DNA of 64,000 nucleotides, taken from the NCBI RefSeq assembly GCF_021390645.1, contig NZ_JAJEJT010000004.1, positions 62,001-126,000 of the forward strand, in the 5' to 3' direction. Under the pieces are notes generated by a model that was given only the letters and a program-made list of their open reading frames with translations, did not search any database and had not been told where the DNA came from. How positions within the stretch are numbered: position 1 is the stretch's first letter; each line of letters opens with the position of its first letter. The DNA is from Paraburkholderia flagellata (GTDB taxonomy: Bacteria; Pseudomonadota; Gammaproteobacteria; Burkholderiales; Burkholderiaceae). The position numbers were made by a program, and so were the translations under genes. This document shows, in pieces, positions 42,876 to 53,000 of the stretch.

Positions 42876-44427
42876 TGCGGGTCCTCCGTGCGGAAAGCGA
42901 AGTCGATTCTGACACTCAAACTATGCCTCGCTGAAACACGTTTCTTGATGCGCGAGCGCACGGCGCACGCACGCCTCGACTGCGGCGTGCCCTGCGGGCG
43001 CATGTGTGACGTCGCTTGGTCCCAGAGGCGATTGTTCGGAGTCGCGAGTTCATGATTCAGGTGTCGACAAATTCGCACTCCTTATTTATAGAGCACGCAG
43101 AGCAAGCGAGTGCAAGATGCCGCTACCGGCTTAGCGATTTGGCCACCGACAATCAAATGAAAACAATTCTTGATGCCTTTTGAAGCGGATTTGAATTAGC
43201 GATTTTCAATTGTGACAACAGGCGGCCGGGCAACGCTGATTTGAGGTCGCCAAAAAGAACGAGGCCTACTATCAGTCTGAATGGGTATTGCTAGCCTCGG
43301 CGCGCTGGTACGGGCCGCCGCCTCGATGCGTCAAAGGGATCGTTCAACCTGAAGGGGGGCGTTATGCGACAGCCTTCGGGCGTGCTCCTGAAGAATAGAG
43401 TTCGCATCTTCATATTTCAAGCCGCCGATGCGCGGATGCTCGTACTTGCTCTTTATTGTGATGTGCTGGCGGCGCCGATGATTCCAATTGCATGTCAGCA
43501 ATCAAATGCGGTTCAGGATTTCTCCATGGTTTCTTAGGGATAGGCGCGGAGCATCCGTTTGTGACTCTCGCTGAACGTTGAGGCTTCCAGATCTCAGGAA
43601 AGAACAACGCCTGCCTTTCCTCGACGGGGGGGCGCTCATATCACCGGACTTCGGGCTGCAAACATGTATCGACGCGATCATTGCTGATGCAAGATCGTGG
43701 ACATAATGTGCGGCCTACAGATACATTTCGGCCATTGCCGACATCGGGGTGGGTTTGAGTTCTATGTCAGCAACATCGCAGATTACTGACGGCGGTGGCA
43801 TCGAGCAGCCGAATGTCAGATTCCCGCATCCGCGAACTCACACTCCCGACAGGTTACGGCCGGCTGGGGCTTCGGTGCCGAGGAGCCGGCAGCACATCTC
43901 ATCTTCGCGTGCTTCGAAGCAAATTGCGGCATCTGGGAACTGGCGGCTTTCCAAGACGACACGCGATGCTAGTCGATGCAAATCGTTATTGCGTCCACCA
44001 TTTTGTGGAGATGGTAGGTCACGTGAATTTCTACGAGCGTGGGAGCGGAGAGCGCGAAATAAAGAAGTGTTTAATCGATAAATTGACTGAAAACGTCCAG
44101 CGAGAGGCGCGCTCTCAAACCGAGAAATTTTCATTGACTCTCCTTTGTGGTTTAGCAGGAACCACCGGAGGATGCGAATGCCGGAGACATGTAGCAGGAC
44201 ATCGCAACCTCTTTGAGCGCTCGATAGGACAACGGGAGGAACTTATACCATTACCTCGGCGGCCTCGTGCGCGGTCCGCACCGCGATTTCATTGGCATCC
44301 GTACGGTAATAGGGCTGTCTGCGCTCAACATGGACCAGAATGGTCAGAGGTGCCAATCCCAACGATGCGCGCCGGATACGCCTATATCGTAACTGATCCC
44401 AAAAGCATGTCCGCGTGAGGTTTTGCC
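42876..44427. other. 1.5-kb gap with decayed sequence
   Basis: No gene can be supported. A 207-codon frame at 43795-44418 (plus) and overlapping frames on both strands lack ribosome sites, domains and consistent codon use. The region is less GC-rich than the flanks. It should contain the promoter of the metallopeptidase near 42900-43000 on the minus strand, which I cannot define. Confidence 0.4.
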
Positions 44428-44928
44428 GTGACCACCTCTGAGTTCACGATCCGATGCCTGCAACCAGACGAATGGCGTTTGTTAAAGGCTCTCCGTCTGA
44501 GGGCGCTTGGTTGCGACCCTCAGTCGTACTGGGAGACTGTGGAAGAAGCCAGCGCTCGCGACGACGCGTACTGGAATACCTTCGCCAGAAAAGTCACTAC
44601 GCTGGAGGGGTCCAGAATGTTCATCGTTGTGCATCCTGAAAGCGTTGCCGCTTTCGTCTTCGGCGTTAAGAAGGACAATGACGAATATAGCGTCGGGGGC
44701 CTTTGGGTCGATCCGGTTCACCGACGAAAAGGATTTGGGAGCTTGCTGGTGCAACAGGTCGTCACATGGGCAAGAGCAGATTCGCATTCTGCGGTAATCC
44801 GTCTCTGGTGCCATACTGGGTCGTCGCTATCGTTCTATCAGCGTAACGGCTCTCAATCTTTGGATAGATATCGGATCAACGGCTTTGATGGGCGGCGGAT
44901 AGTTGAGATGGAGTGGCGTGGCACTTAA
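44428..44928 (+). CDS. GNAT-family N-acetyltransferase
   Basis: The 166-residue GNAT protein has the acetyl-CoA motif A in VDPVHRRKGFGSLLVQQV (R-x-x-G-x-G) preceded by the beta4 strand GGLWV, and the C-terminal SLSFYQRNG motif B with Tyr. It transfers an acetyl group to an amine of an unknown small molecule or protein. The start is GTG 44428, with GAGG upstream. It stands alone among decayed DNA, so it is probably cargo of the accessory region. Confidence 0.88.
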   Translation: MTTSEFTIRCLQPDEWRLLKALRLRALGCDPQSYWETVEEASARDDAYWNTFARKVTTLEGSRMFIVVHPESVAAFVFGVKKDNDEYSVGGLWVDPVHRRKGFGSLLVQQVVTWARADSHSAVIRLWCHTGSSLSFYQRNGSQSLDRYRINGFDGRRIVEMEWRGT

Positions 44929-45094
44929 CGGTCGTGCGCGCTGTCATAGTCTCTTGGTGACGTGGACGGAAGTCCGGTTGACTCTCTGAGAGCCGCGGCC
45001 AGGATCGTAAGATGGCGACTGGCAGAAGTGGGTTGTGGATTGAACCGGTCAATGCAACGCAATAGCGGCTGCGTGAGCAGCGGGAGCGTTGCAC

Positions 45095-45163
45095 ATGAAG
45101 CAGAGACCCCGGATCTATTACAGCGAAAACCAGAAGGCACTAATGTGGGAACGCCGGCTCTGA
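45095..45163 (+). pseudogene. IS30-family transposase, 5' fragment
   Basis: The 22-codon frame starting at ATG 45095 reads MKQRPRIYYSENQKALMWER, the well-known start of IS30-type transposases in proteobacteria. A stop follows at once and no other part of the transposase (DDE core) is found nearby. It records an old IS30 insertion or deletion at this spot. Confidence 0.7.
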
Positions 45164-45182
45164 GGCGGAGGTCCAGCGCGCA

Positions 45183-45641
45183 GTGGCGGACTGCGTGGAG
45201 CTCGGTCTGTTCAGCGCATATCAGATGGACGCCCAGGAGGCCTTCACACGCTACGCGCAGGGGCCCATGTTTGAGGATGAAATCCGCGCCGCGGTTGTCG
45301 ATGATATCCGGCGCATCTATGTGCGTGTGCGGGAGCAACTGGCGCTGTGCGATTTCAGTGTGCTTTACGGTTTGCCCATGCCGCTGCTCATCAGCGAGGC
45401 GCCCTTCATCGACTGGCGCGTGCGCGCTAGTCCGGTCCTTCCGTTCGTATCGCTTCCTCTTGGACCTTACTGCCTGCTGGTGGGCGCGCCCTCGGGCAAA
45501 AAAAACCGAATCGGCCCGGTGGCCTGGAAAGCTGCCGCCGCGATGGGTCCATTGAAGGACCACAATCGCCACATCGTGGAGCAAGCACGCTTGTGGCTGG
45601 TAGGGGAAGATCATGAGAAGTGGACTTCTAGGTGGTTGTGA
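45183..45641 (+). CDS. Hypothetical protein, possibly the end of a DUF4238-like protein
   Basis: The 152-residue frame contains LLISEAPFIDW and FVSLPLGPYCLLVG, then HNRHIVEQARLWLV. This strand-turn-strand pattern resembles the C-terminal half of DUF4238 proteins, where the first part holds the N-terminal helices. The start (GTG 45183) lies just after the IS30 fragment, so the 5' part may have been lost. Function unknown. It overlaps the small membrane gene at 45613. Confidence 0.45.
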   Translation: MADCVELGLFSAYQMDAQEAFTRYAQGPMFEDEIRAAVVDDIRRIYVRVREQLALCDFSVLYGLPMPLLISEAPFIDWRVRASPVLPFVSLPLGPYCLLVGAPSGKKNRIGPVAWKAAAAMGPLKDHNRHIVEQARLWLVGEDHEKWTSRWL

Positions 45642-45855
45642 TCGACTGCTTGAGGGGCTACCAAGCATTGAGAAAGCCTCCACCGGGGAGTGGGCCGTGC
45701 TCGGCCTGCTCATCGCAGTGATCTCGATACTTGCATTGGCACCCTTCCGCAAGACCAGCGGCCGGGTACGGGTGTTCGCGCGATGCGGGAAGGGCGCCCG
45801 GCAAGGTCACCGCGCCGGCCAGCGCGACAAGATTGAAAGTGTGCTGGGTGGGTAA
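45613..45855 (+). CDS. Small single-span membrane protein, hypothetical
   Basis: The 80-residue protein has one hydrophobic segment (WAVLGLLIAVISILALAPF, residues 28-46) followed by a strongly basic tail (RVRVFARCGKGARQGHR). AGGGGAAG precedes the start. I do not recognise the family; the short overlap with the preceding frame suggests a pair. Confidence 0.4.
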   Translation: MRSGLLGGCDRLLEGLPSIEKASTGEWAVLGLLIAVISILALAPFRKTSGRVRVFARCGKGARQGHRAGQRDKIESVLGG

Positions 45856-45928
45856 GTGTAGCGGCCCGATTACATCGGTCATTTCGGATATATTCGCTCA
45901 GACTGGGGCACTACCTGGGGAGCTAGCA

Positions 45929-46405
45929 ATGAGTCTTCGCGGATGGGACAAAGGCTTGGCGGCCGCTGGATTGATCATCGCTGTTGGCGTAGCGGTAGCG
46001 CAAACGCCGGAAGGAAATATTCGGGACTTGATTGCTATCGGCATCACGGTTGTGTGCGCGATCGCCGCGATTGTATTGCTTCGGCCGAACGCGAATGAAG
46101 AGGACGCAAGACAACTCAACCTCCTCCGCACGCGAACGTCCGACCGCGACATCGCATTTCTGCGCATGGGAGCGAGCGCAATAACCTTCCCAGAGACGCT
46201 GAGTAGAAATTCCGTAACGCTCGCCCCAGTCGGAGAAAAGTGGGAAGCAGAATCGAACGAGAAGGCCGCTGAAAGGGCCGAAAAGCTGATATCGCTGCGC
46301 CTGATGGAGCGAAGAGGTTCTGAAGTCGAGACGTCTAACCTAGGACGCGCGCTGATAGCGTTCGACGACGCACTAAAAATGCGGAATCAAGTCCGACCGG
46401 AATGA
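45929..46405 (+). CDS. Hypothetical membrane protein with cytoplasmic domain
   Basis: The 158-residue protein has two hydrophobic segments near the N-terminus (LAAAGLIIAVGVAVA and IAIGITVVCAIAAIVLL, residues 8-55). A charged region of about 100 residues follows, rich in Arg/Glu and probably helical. GGGGAG precedes the start. No family is recognised. It lies in the accessory region and may be cargo. Confidence 0.5.
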   Translation: MSLRGWDKGLAAAGLIIAVGVAVAQTPEGNIRDLIAIGITVVCAIAAIVLLRPNANEEDARQLNLLRTRTSDRDIAFLRMGASAITFPETLSRNSVTLAPVGEKWEAESNEKAAERAEKLISLRLMERRGSEVETSNLGRALIAFDDALKMRNQVRPE

Positions 46406-47215
46406 GACCTCTGCACCGCCCGCGCATATGCTGGCGCAAATGGATTTGACGTTCGATCCTTCTCAATAGGGCAAGCGCAGCGCGTCAGGCCGTAGGCAAA
46501 ACGCCGTGAGCAGACGGTGGGCAACTACGGAACCCAGGCCAACAAGCAAGAACGTACGTGTTCCCCGCGCCAGAATCAGTTGCCAGCACGGCTGAAAACT
46601 GATCGACGTCAAACGACCTGTACGGCGAGGCGCGCGCAGCAGAACGGTCATAGATAGACACGAGTCGCGATTGTGGCGATGGCAGAGCCCAGCCTCCGAC
46701 GAACAATCTCGACTTCTCAGTTTGGCCAGTCGCAGTCGCTGGCCATCGCATCGAGATGGCCTATGGAGCGTCGCGCCGAGATCCGTTCGTGGCCATTATG
46801 CAAAGGCAAGCCGCAATCCGGTTTCAGGTGCCGCCCCGTTGCACGGTGATTGGCCCAACTTCTGTCATTCGAAGAAGCCACGTCAATTCTTGACACCCAT
46901 AAGCAAACCGGGTGTTCAGGCGGACAAGCCGCCCGAGCCGGATAAAAGACGTGACAGCTGACTTCGGCGCCCATTTCATTACAAATTCCAAACGCGAATC
47001 TGTACCTGCCGATGCCAACGCTATTTGTTCGAGACACGGCACTGCGTATCCGGCAATATGTCCCTATCCCGTCGCGGATTGAAGCCTTGGGGAAAGCGCC
47101 CTGCCGTCGATTCAATCAATAGTTATCAGCCACTGTGCCCGGACACGAATCCTGAGCACTGCAGCGTATTAAATTGAGGAAATCAAGCGAAACATCGATC
47201 GATTGGAGGTGAGAC
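46406..47215. other. 810-bp gap upstream of the AraC gene
   Basis: No credible gene is seen. Frames on both strands change often and show no domain. The last 100 bases hold an AT-richer stretch and GGAGGTGAG, the ribosome site of the AraC gene. Confidence 0.4.
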
Positions 47216-48118
47216 ATGGGCAGTGCGGCAAAGTTTGTTCCATCAGAAAGAATGGATGAACTTCAGACACTCGATGTTGGCTCGTTCGCGCATCACGGGA
47301 TATCGTGCGCCCACTTTCTTCGCACGTGGACCGACCCGAACCCTCTCGAACCGAATCCCATCATCGACAGTTTCATGGTGATCATCCCCATGCAGTTCGT
47401 CCCTGCACACGGCGGGTGGATGGATGGCCGAAGACTGGAGTTTCCCGCGCATCCCGCAGGCTCAGTTGGATATGTGGACTGGCGCCAGTGTTGGGTCGCC
47501 GATCTTCACGCCCCATTTGAGACCATGAATTTCTTCATACCTTTGAGTTCCCTGCACGAACTGTCCGACGAGTTCGGGAGGCCGCGCGTTGACTCACTCA
47601 GCTGCCACGCCTCGACGCAAGCCGAAGTAGACGACCACGCGCTCGGCCTGGCAGCCTCGATGTTGCCAATCCTGCGGCGCCCACACGAAGCTTCCGCCTT
47701 GCTTGCCGACTACGTGTTCGGAGCCATCCGCCTTCATATGGCAGTTCGGTATGGCGGTTTGCGGGTGACCGAGCGTCGCCGTGGCGGCAAGCTTGCGGCA
47801 TGGCAGCAACGGCGGAGCATGGAAATCATGCTCGACGATCTCGCAGCCGACGTCGACGTAGAAGCAGTGGCTTCCGCTTGCGGTCTCTCGAGCCGTCAGT
47901 TCGAGCGAGCCTTCCGTATGACGACCGGCATGCCACCGCATCGCTGGCGGCTAGCGCAGCGCGCTCGGCGCGCTCGCGAGTTACTCGATTCAACGGCCCT
48001 TTCTCTTGCCGAGATCGCCCAAATTTGCGGTTTCGCCGACCAGAGTCATCTAAGCCGGGTATTCACCGCCGCAAACGGCGTGACGCCTAGCGCGTACCGG
48101 CGCATGCGCGCATCGTGA
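47216..48118 (+). CDS. AraC-family transcriptional regulator
   Basis: The 300-residue protein has an N-terminal AraC-binding (ligand) domain of the AraC_binding_2 type. The C-terminal double HTH has LDDLAADVDVEAVASACGLSSRQFERAFR and the classic second helix pair (SLAEIAQICGFADQSHLSRVF, then GVTPSAYRR). It starts after GGAGGTGAG. It lies directly upstream of three hydrolase genes in the same direction and is their likely activator. The inducer is unknown. Confidence 0.93.
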   Translation: MGSAAKFVPSERMDELQTLDVGSFAHHGISCAHFLRTWTDPNPLEPNPIIDSFMVIIPMQFVPAHGGWMDGRRLEFPAHPAGSVGYVDWRQCWVADLHAPFETMNFFIPLSSLHELSDEFGRPRVDSLSCHASTQAEVDDHALGLAASMLPILRRPHEASALLADYVFGAIRLHMAVRYGGLRVTERRRGGKLAAWQQRRSMEIMLDDLAADVDVEAVASACGLSSRQFERAFRMTTGMPPHRWRLAQRARRARELLDSTALSLAEIAQICGFADQSHLSRVFTAANGVTPSAYRRMRAS

Positions 48119-48221
48119 AAGACAGATCGACGGCGTGACGCTCCCATACAAAAACGCCGGTCTCGTCCAATACGAGCAATAACGGATCGCCCACACTTGC
48201 TCCAACACAGGAGGAGCGAAC

Positions 48222-48926
48222 ATGGGACCGAGCCGTGAGTACGTGAAGTTCGACCTGCCAGACGGGCAGATGAGTGCTTACGTGGCGCGCCCGCAAAAAA
48301 CCGCGCCAGTAGTCGTCGTGCTGCAGGAGATCTTCGGCGTGAACGCCGACATGCGAGCCACCTGTAACGAACTCGCTGATCAGGGTTTCATCGCTATTGC
48401 GCCGGATCTGTTCTGGCGCGACGCCCCCGGTCTCGACCTCAACAGCTGGAACGAAGCGGAGTGGCAACGAGGGCTCGAGCTATACAACAAATATGACCGC
48501 GATCTCGGTGTTCGGGATGTGCAGGCGGTCGTTCATGCGGCGCGTCAACTCGAAGGCGCGTCGGGTCGCGTCGGCGTGATGGGCTTTTGCCTCGGCGGCC
48601 TGCTGACCTTCCTTGCGGCTGCCCGGTGCGACGTGGATGCCAGTTGTGCCTATTACGGCGCAGAGACGGATACCTACCTAGGCGAAATGCCATCGGTCCG
48701 GATGCCCCTGCTGATGCATCTGGCCGAAAACGACGAATTTATGCCTCGGCCCGCACAACAAAGGATCCGTGACGCGGCGCGCATCCACACGCTCGTCACG
48801 ACGCACAGCTATGCCGGCTGCCATCACGCGTTTGCCCGCCACACGGGCGTTCACTACGACGCGCTCGCAACATCCACCGCGAATGCACGCTCCTACGCGT
48901 TCCTTACCGAACATCTTTCCCACTGA
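48222..48926 (+). CDS. Dienelactone hydrolase-family protein
   Basis: The 234-residue protein has the DLH triad: nucleophile Cys123 in GFCLGG, Asp in ENDEF (about 171) and His in GCHHAF. Glu36 in VLQEIFGVN is the residue that activates the Cys in dienelactone hydrolase. The family opens dienelactones in chlorocatechol-type pathways, but many members act on other esters. The start follows AGGAGG. It is the first gene after the AraC regulator and ends 13 bases before the next hydrolase. Confidence 0.92.
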   Translation: MGPSREYVKFDLPDGQMSAYVARPQKTAPVVVVLQEIFGVNADMRATCNELADQGFIAIAPDLFWRDAPGLDLNSWNEAEWQRGLELYNKYDRDLGVRDVQAVVHAARQLEGASGRVGVMGFCLGGLLTFLAAARCDVDASCAYYGAETDTYLGEMPSVRMPLLMHLAENDEFMPRPAQQRIRDAARIHTLVTTHSYAGCHHAFARHTGVHYDALATSTANARSYAFLTEHLSH

Positions 48927-48939
48927 ACGGAGAATCTAC

Positions 48940-49809
48940 GTGAACCAGATTCACAACCCTCACGGCGCCATCGATACACCGACCCGGTACGTAGAGACCA
49001 ACGGCCGCAAGCTTGCCTATCGCTCGATTGGCGCCGGCGAGCCCCTCATCCTGTGTGTGCGCTTTCGTGGCGTGCTTGACGTTTGGGACCCGGCTTTTCT
49101 CGATGCCCTCGCCGAGCGCTTTCAGGTCGTGACGTTCGACTATTCGGGACTGGGTTCATCGACCGGTGAAGCCAGCTACGATCCACGCTCACTCGCTCAG
49201 GACGTGATCGACCTCGCCGACGCACTGGACCTGAAGACGTTTTTCCTGGGTGGGTGGTCGCTGGGTGGGCAAGCCGCTCAGGTGGTGGCGATTACGCATC
49301 CAGAGCGTGTGCGCAAGCTGATCCTCATCGGAACGGCGCCTCCGGGCAAGGTCCAGCACTTGCCAGAGCAGGCGTTCTTTGAGCGCGCGCTCAAATTCGA
49401 CAACGATCTCGATGACGAAATCGTACTGTTTTTCGAGCCCGCGTCGGAACGCAGTCGTGCCGCCGCGAAAGCCTCGCGCGAGCGGATTGCCCAGCGCAAC
49501 TCCGATCGCAGCCCCGTTGTTGCGGAAGAAACCTATCTGCGGCTCTTGCAAAGCAGCGCCGGCCCCGCGGACGAGTTGTTCATCGATAGAGGCGACTACC
49601 GCGAGACACTTGCAGCGTCCTCCATACCCATGCTTGTGATCTCGGGCGACCACGAAATCGTCTTCCCCGTTCAGAACTGGTTCGCAATGATCCCGTCATG
49701 GCGATCCTTGCACCTTTTCTTAATCCCGCAAGCCGGGCACGGCCCGCACCATCAGGAACCGCGCCTGTGCGCCGATCTCATTGTCAGCTTCGCCGCGACA
49801 GCAAACTGA
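48940..49809 (+). CDS. Alpha/beta-hydrolase
   Basis: This 289-residue serine hydrolase starts at GTG 48940, preceded by ACGGAG. The nucleophile lies in GGWSLGG and the acid in SGDHE; the catalytic His is in QAGHGPHHQ. The oxyanion region reads LILCVRFRGV rather than the usual HG-rich loop, which is unusual and might alter the activity. The substrate is unknown. It is in a row of three alpha/beta-hydrolases with spacings of 13 and 23 bases, so one operon is likely. Confidence 0.88.
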   Translation: MNQIHNPHGAIDTPTRYVETNGRKLAYRSIGAGEPLILCVRFRGVLDVWDPAFLDALAERFQVVTFDYSGLGSSTGEASYDPRSLAQDVIDLADALDLKTFFLGGWSLGGQAAQVVAITHPERVRKLILIGTAPPGKVQHLPEQAFFERALKFDNDLDDEIVLFFEPASERSRAAAKASRERIAQRNSDRSPVVAEETYLRLLQSSAGPADELFIDRGDYRETLAASSIPMLVISGDHEIVFPVQNWFAMIPSWRSLHLFLIPQAGHGPHHQEPRLCADLIVSFAATAN

Positions 49810-49832
49810 AATTCCGCCAGGAGGATTGAACG

Positions 49833-50660
49833 ATGAACAGCATCAAGACCCACGACGGCACCACCCTTTTTTACAAGGACTGGGGCACCGGACAGCCCGT
49901 TGTGTTTCACCACGGCTGGCCTCTGACTTCGGACGACTGGGACGCGCAGATGCTGTTTTTTCTCTCGCACGGTTACCGCGTCATCGCACACGACAGGCGT
50001 GGTCACGGCCGTTCGACCCAGACTTGGACGGGCAACGACATGGACACCTACGCGGCGGACGTCGACGAACTCGTTACCGCGCTCAATCTACGCGACGCCA
50101 TACATATCGGGCACTCAACGGGAGGCGGAGAGGTGACTCGATACGTCGCGCGTCACTCAAAGGGGCGAGTCGCAAAAGCGGTGCTGCTTGGGGCAGTGCC
50201 ACCCATCATGGTGAAAAGCGAGGTGAACCCGGGAGGACTGCCCATCGAGGTGTTCGACAGCTTTCGCAAAGCGTTTCTCGATGACCGCGCGCAATTCTTC
50301 CTGGACGTACCGTCTGGCCCATTCTATGGATTCAATCGCACGGGTGCCAGGGTATCCAAAGGCGTTATCGAAAACTGGTGGAGGCAGGGAATGATGGGCG
50401 GAGCCAAGGCCCTGTACGACTGCATCAAGGCATTTTCCGAAACGGATTTCACGGAGGACCTCAAGCGCATCGAGGTACCCACGCTCGTCTTGCACGGAGA
50501 CGACTACCAGATCGTTCCGCTCGCCGACTCGGCACCGCTTTCAGCCAAGCTGCTCAAACGAGCGACGTTGAGGATTTATCCCGGATTTCCGCACGGCATG
50601 GCGACGACTCATCCAGAGCAAATCAATGCAGACCTGCTCGAATTCGTTCGTGCGGCCTGA
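49833..50660 (+). CDS. Alpha/beta-hydrolase, non-heme chloroperoxidase/arylesterase type
   Basis: The 275-residue protein has the oxyanion strand VVFHHGWPL, nucleophile Ser95 in HIGHSTGGG, acid Asp in HGDDYQIVP and His in GFPHGM. This is the cofactor-free haloperoxidase/aryl-esterase family; the perhydrolase activity of the family is well known but the real substrate is usually an ester or lactone. The start follows AGGAGG. It is the third hydrolase of the AraC-linked row. Confidence 0.93.
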   Translation: MNSIKTHDGTTLFYKDWGTGQPVVFHHGWPLTSDDWDAQMLFFLSHGYRVIAHDRRGHGRSTQTWTGNDMDTYAADVDELVTALNLRDAIHIGHSTGGGEVTRYVARHSKGRVAKAVLLGAVPPIMVKSEVNPGGLPIEVFDSFRKAFLDDRAQFFLDVPSGPFYGFNRTGARVSKGVIENWWRQGMMGGAKALYDCIKAFSETDFTEDLKRIEVPTLVLHGDDYQIVPLADSAPLSAKLLKRATLRIYPGFPHGMATTHPEQINADLLEFVRAA

Positions 50661-50722
50661 GACGTTCTCAGGACCGACGATCTCAATCGGGCTCTCGGCT
50701 CAGACCTAACTGAGAGGAAGTC

Positions 50723-51226
50723 ATGTCGACGCTATCGCCGTTGGGTACGTTCCACACGCTCGTAAGTCTCGTGGCACTGATCTGTGGTTTCGCTTCGATA
50801 TTTCGCTCTGGGTTCATCCGTACGCAAACGTGGCTGGGCAAAGCGTACCTTTTCAGCACGGCGATTACCGCGGCCACCGGTCTCTTCATTTTCCATCATG
50901 GCGGCTTTGGCAAGCCGCACGTTCTCAGCATCCTGACATTGATTGCGCTGGTCGTGGCTGCCTCGGCTGGAACCCGGTTTAGTCATCATCCCCTCTCAAT
51001 CTACATCGAAGTGGTCGGATATAGCGCGACCCTGCTCTTTCACTTCATCCCCGGGATCACAGAAACCGGGCTAAGGCTTCCTCCCGGCGCTCCCTTATTC
51101 ACTAGCCCGGACGCGCCGGCTTTGAAGCTTATCTATGGCGCTCTCTTCTTGATCTTCCTGATCTACGCAAGCGCGCAATGTATTTTGCTAAAGGGGTATG
51201 CATCACGCAGTCCGACGTTGGAGTGA
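50723..51226 (+). CDS. Membrane protein of unknown function (DUF2306-like)
   Basis: The 167-residue protein has four hydrophobic segments: about 12-26, 42-57, 67-83 and 137-155. It starts MSTLSPLGTFHTLVSLVALICG after GAGAGGAAG. A conserved-looking loop is GAPLFTSPDAPALKLIYG. The arrangement resembles DUF2306/heme-type small membrane proteins but I cannot confirm it. It lies between the hydrolases and the TDT carrier. Confidence 0.65.
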   Translation: MSTLSPLGTFHTLVSLVALICGFASIFRSGFIRTQTWLGKAYLFSTAITAATGLFIFHHGGFGKPHVLSILTLIALVVAASAGTRFSHHPLSIYIEVVGYSATLLFHFIPGITETGLRLPPGAPLFTSPDAPALKLIYGALFLIFLIYASAQCILLKGYASRSPTLE

Positions 51227-51303
51227 AGGAACACTGGGTGCGCCGCTTCGAAGCGGCGCAAAGTTCAGCGGCGGTCTAAGAACGCTCTAACTGGGGGGTT
51301 GCA

Positions 51304-52464
51304 ATGGAAAATCGGACGGATAGTCCCAAGCCTGCGAAGTGGGACTTCACACCCTTCAGGTACGTGAGGAACCGGCAAGAGATAGTGCGGCAGTTTACGC
51401 CGAGCTGGTTTGCGATGACCATGGGCAACGGTATTGTCTTTCTCGTCTTGCTCGCGTTACCGTTTAAGTACCGTGGGTTGTTCGCAATAGCGGAAGCGCT
51501 CTGGTTGCTCGCCAGCCTGCTGTTCGTTACGTTTACCGTGCTAGTTGTCGCGAGACTGATATGGTTTCCCGAAACCATTCGGCCGTTGCTCGACCATCCA
51601 GTACAGTCGATGTTTCTCGGTGCAATTCCGATGGGTATGGTGCCGGTGATCAATGGCTTGAGCATTTTCGGCCCTCCCATCTTCGGCGCGAGGGCGCCTG
51701 GCATCGCACAGGCATTCTGGTGGTTCGACGCTGCACTGGCCGTTTCGGTTGCATGCTTCGTGCCATTCCGGATGTTTTCGACACAACACCACTCTGCCGA
51801 TCAAATGACAGCCGTGTGGCTATTGCCAGTCGTGGCGCCCGAAGTGGTGGCGTCAAGCGCAGGCGTACTCGCTCCTCGCCTCCCGAGGGGCGCTGCCCAG
51901 TTGATGTTGGGAACCGGCTACCTGCTATGGGCGATTTCGATACCGCTGGCGTTCTCGATCCTCACGATCATGTTTATGCGCCTGACGCTCTATAAACTGC
52001 CTCATGGTGATCTGGCGGCATCATCGTGGCTTCCGCTGGGCCCGATCGGCACAGGGTCCTTGGGATTATTGCTGCTTGGCAACGCGGCTCCTGCTGCATT
52101 TGCCGGTTCTGCGCTCGCCCCGGTCGCGGTTGTTGCGCGAGACGCAGGTTTGCTCGGCGGTTTGCTTCTTTGGGGCGCGGGGCTGTGGTGGCTTGTAATC
52201 GCCGTGATAATGACTGTTCGTTATTTCCTTGAAGGCATAACTTTCAATATGGGGTGGTGGGGATTCACGTTCCCGATCGGCGTTTACGCCGGGTCGACAT
52301 TCGCGTTGTACGGATCAACACAGTTCGTTGTGTTTGCGGCGTTTGGCACCGTTTTGACCTGTGCGCTGGGCGGATTTTGGCTACTGGTTGTTCTCCATAC
52401 CGTCAAGGGGATATGGCAAGGGAACCTGTTTCACGCTCCCTGTCTCGTTAAGCGTGGCGACTGA
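51304..52464 (+). CDS. TDT-family carrier (TehA/Mae1/SLAC1-like)
   Basis: The 386-residue protein has about ten hydrophobic segments with TDT-family features: FTPSWFAMTMGNGIV near the N-terminus, FPETIRPLLDHPVQSMFLGAIPMG after the second helix, and FNMGWWGFTFPIGVYAGS near the end. The family moves C4-dicarboxylates, sulfite or anions such as tellurite. AraC-linked hydrolases upstream produce acids, so export or uptake of a carboxylate is plausible. The exact role is not determined. Confidence 0.9.
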   Translation: MENRTDSPKPAKWDFTPFRYVRNRQEIVRQFTPSWFAMTMGNGIVFLVLLALPFKYRGLFAIAEALWLLASLLFVTFTVLVVARLIWFPETIRPLLDHPVQSMFLGAIPMGMVPVINGLSIFGPPIFGARAPGIAQAFWWFDAALAVSVACFVPFRMFSTQHHSADQMTAVWLLPVVAPEVVASSAGVLAPRLPRGAAQLMLGTGYLLWAISIPLAFSILTIMFMRLTLYKLPHGDLAASSWLPLGPIGTGSLGLLLLGNAAPAAFAGSALAPVAVVARDAGLLGGLLLWGAGLWWLVIAVIMTVRYFLEGITFNMGWWGFTFPIGVYAGSTFALYGSTQFVVFAAFGTVLTCALGGFWLLVVLHTVKGIWQGNLFHAPCLVKRGD

Positions 52465-53000
52465 GGCTGTTGGAAGCAGACACCCAAGCATCGTCGCTGG
52501 CTGAGAGGAACGATGCGAAGGTGCCAAATCGAAGGACTGTTGCAGTCGCTAGAGCGGACCATGTTATCGGTTGCACATGAAAGGCAGGAACGGGTCGATA
52601 CGACCCATTCGGTCCCCGGAGAACCGCATCGAACACCGGCGCACTGACCTAGAAGCTGCCGACTGCGCGCGTACCCCGGAATGTTCGCCCGAACCTTGAC
52701 ATAACAGCCCGTGCGTCACGGTTGTATCGCCAGGCGGCTCCCCCGTCGCCCGACCACCGGGCGCGCCGCAACCGGTGAGCTGAATCGGGAGCCAGCGGCC
52801 CTGATGACCTTGCACCAGCCGCGGGTCGAGTGGCTGACCCACGCCGGGCTTTGCGCGGCCGTGGCCTGCGGTCGCGACATCTCAGGAAAATAAGACGGAG
52901 CGCCCCTGGTTGTCGGCGGTGAATTTTACGTGGTACAAGAAAAGCCTCACGCTCAGCTGAACGTGACAACAGCGTAAAACTTTTTGGAAAATTCAGGAAA
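52465..53000. other. Gap between the TDT gene and the cold-shock gene
   Basis: No credible protein-coding gene is seen in 536 bases. The last 100 bases should contain the promoter and long leader of the cold-shock gene. TGACAACAGCGTAAAACTTTTTGG just upstream is AT-richer, but I do not define boxes. Confidence 0.4.

Noticed and set aside
43795..44418. 207-codon frame upstream of the GNAT gene
   Set aside because: No ribosome site, no domain, and competing frames on both strands; treated as decayed DNA.
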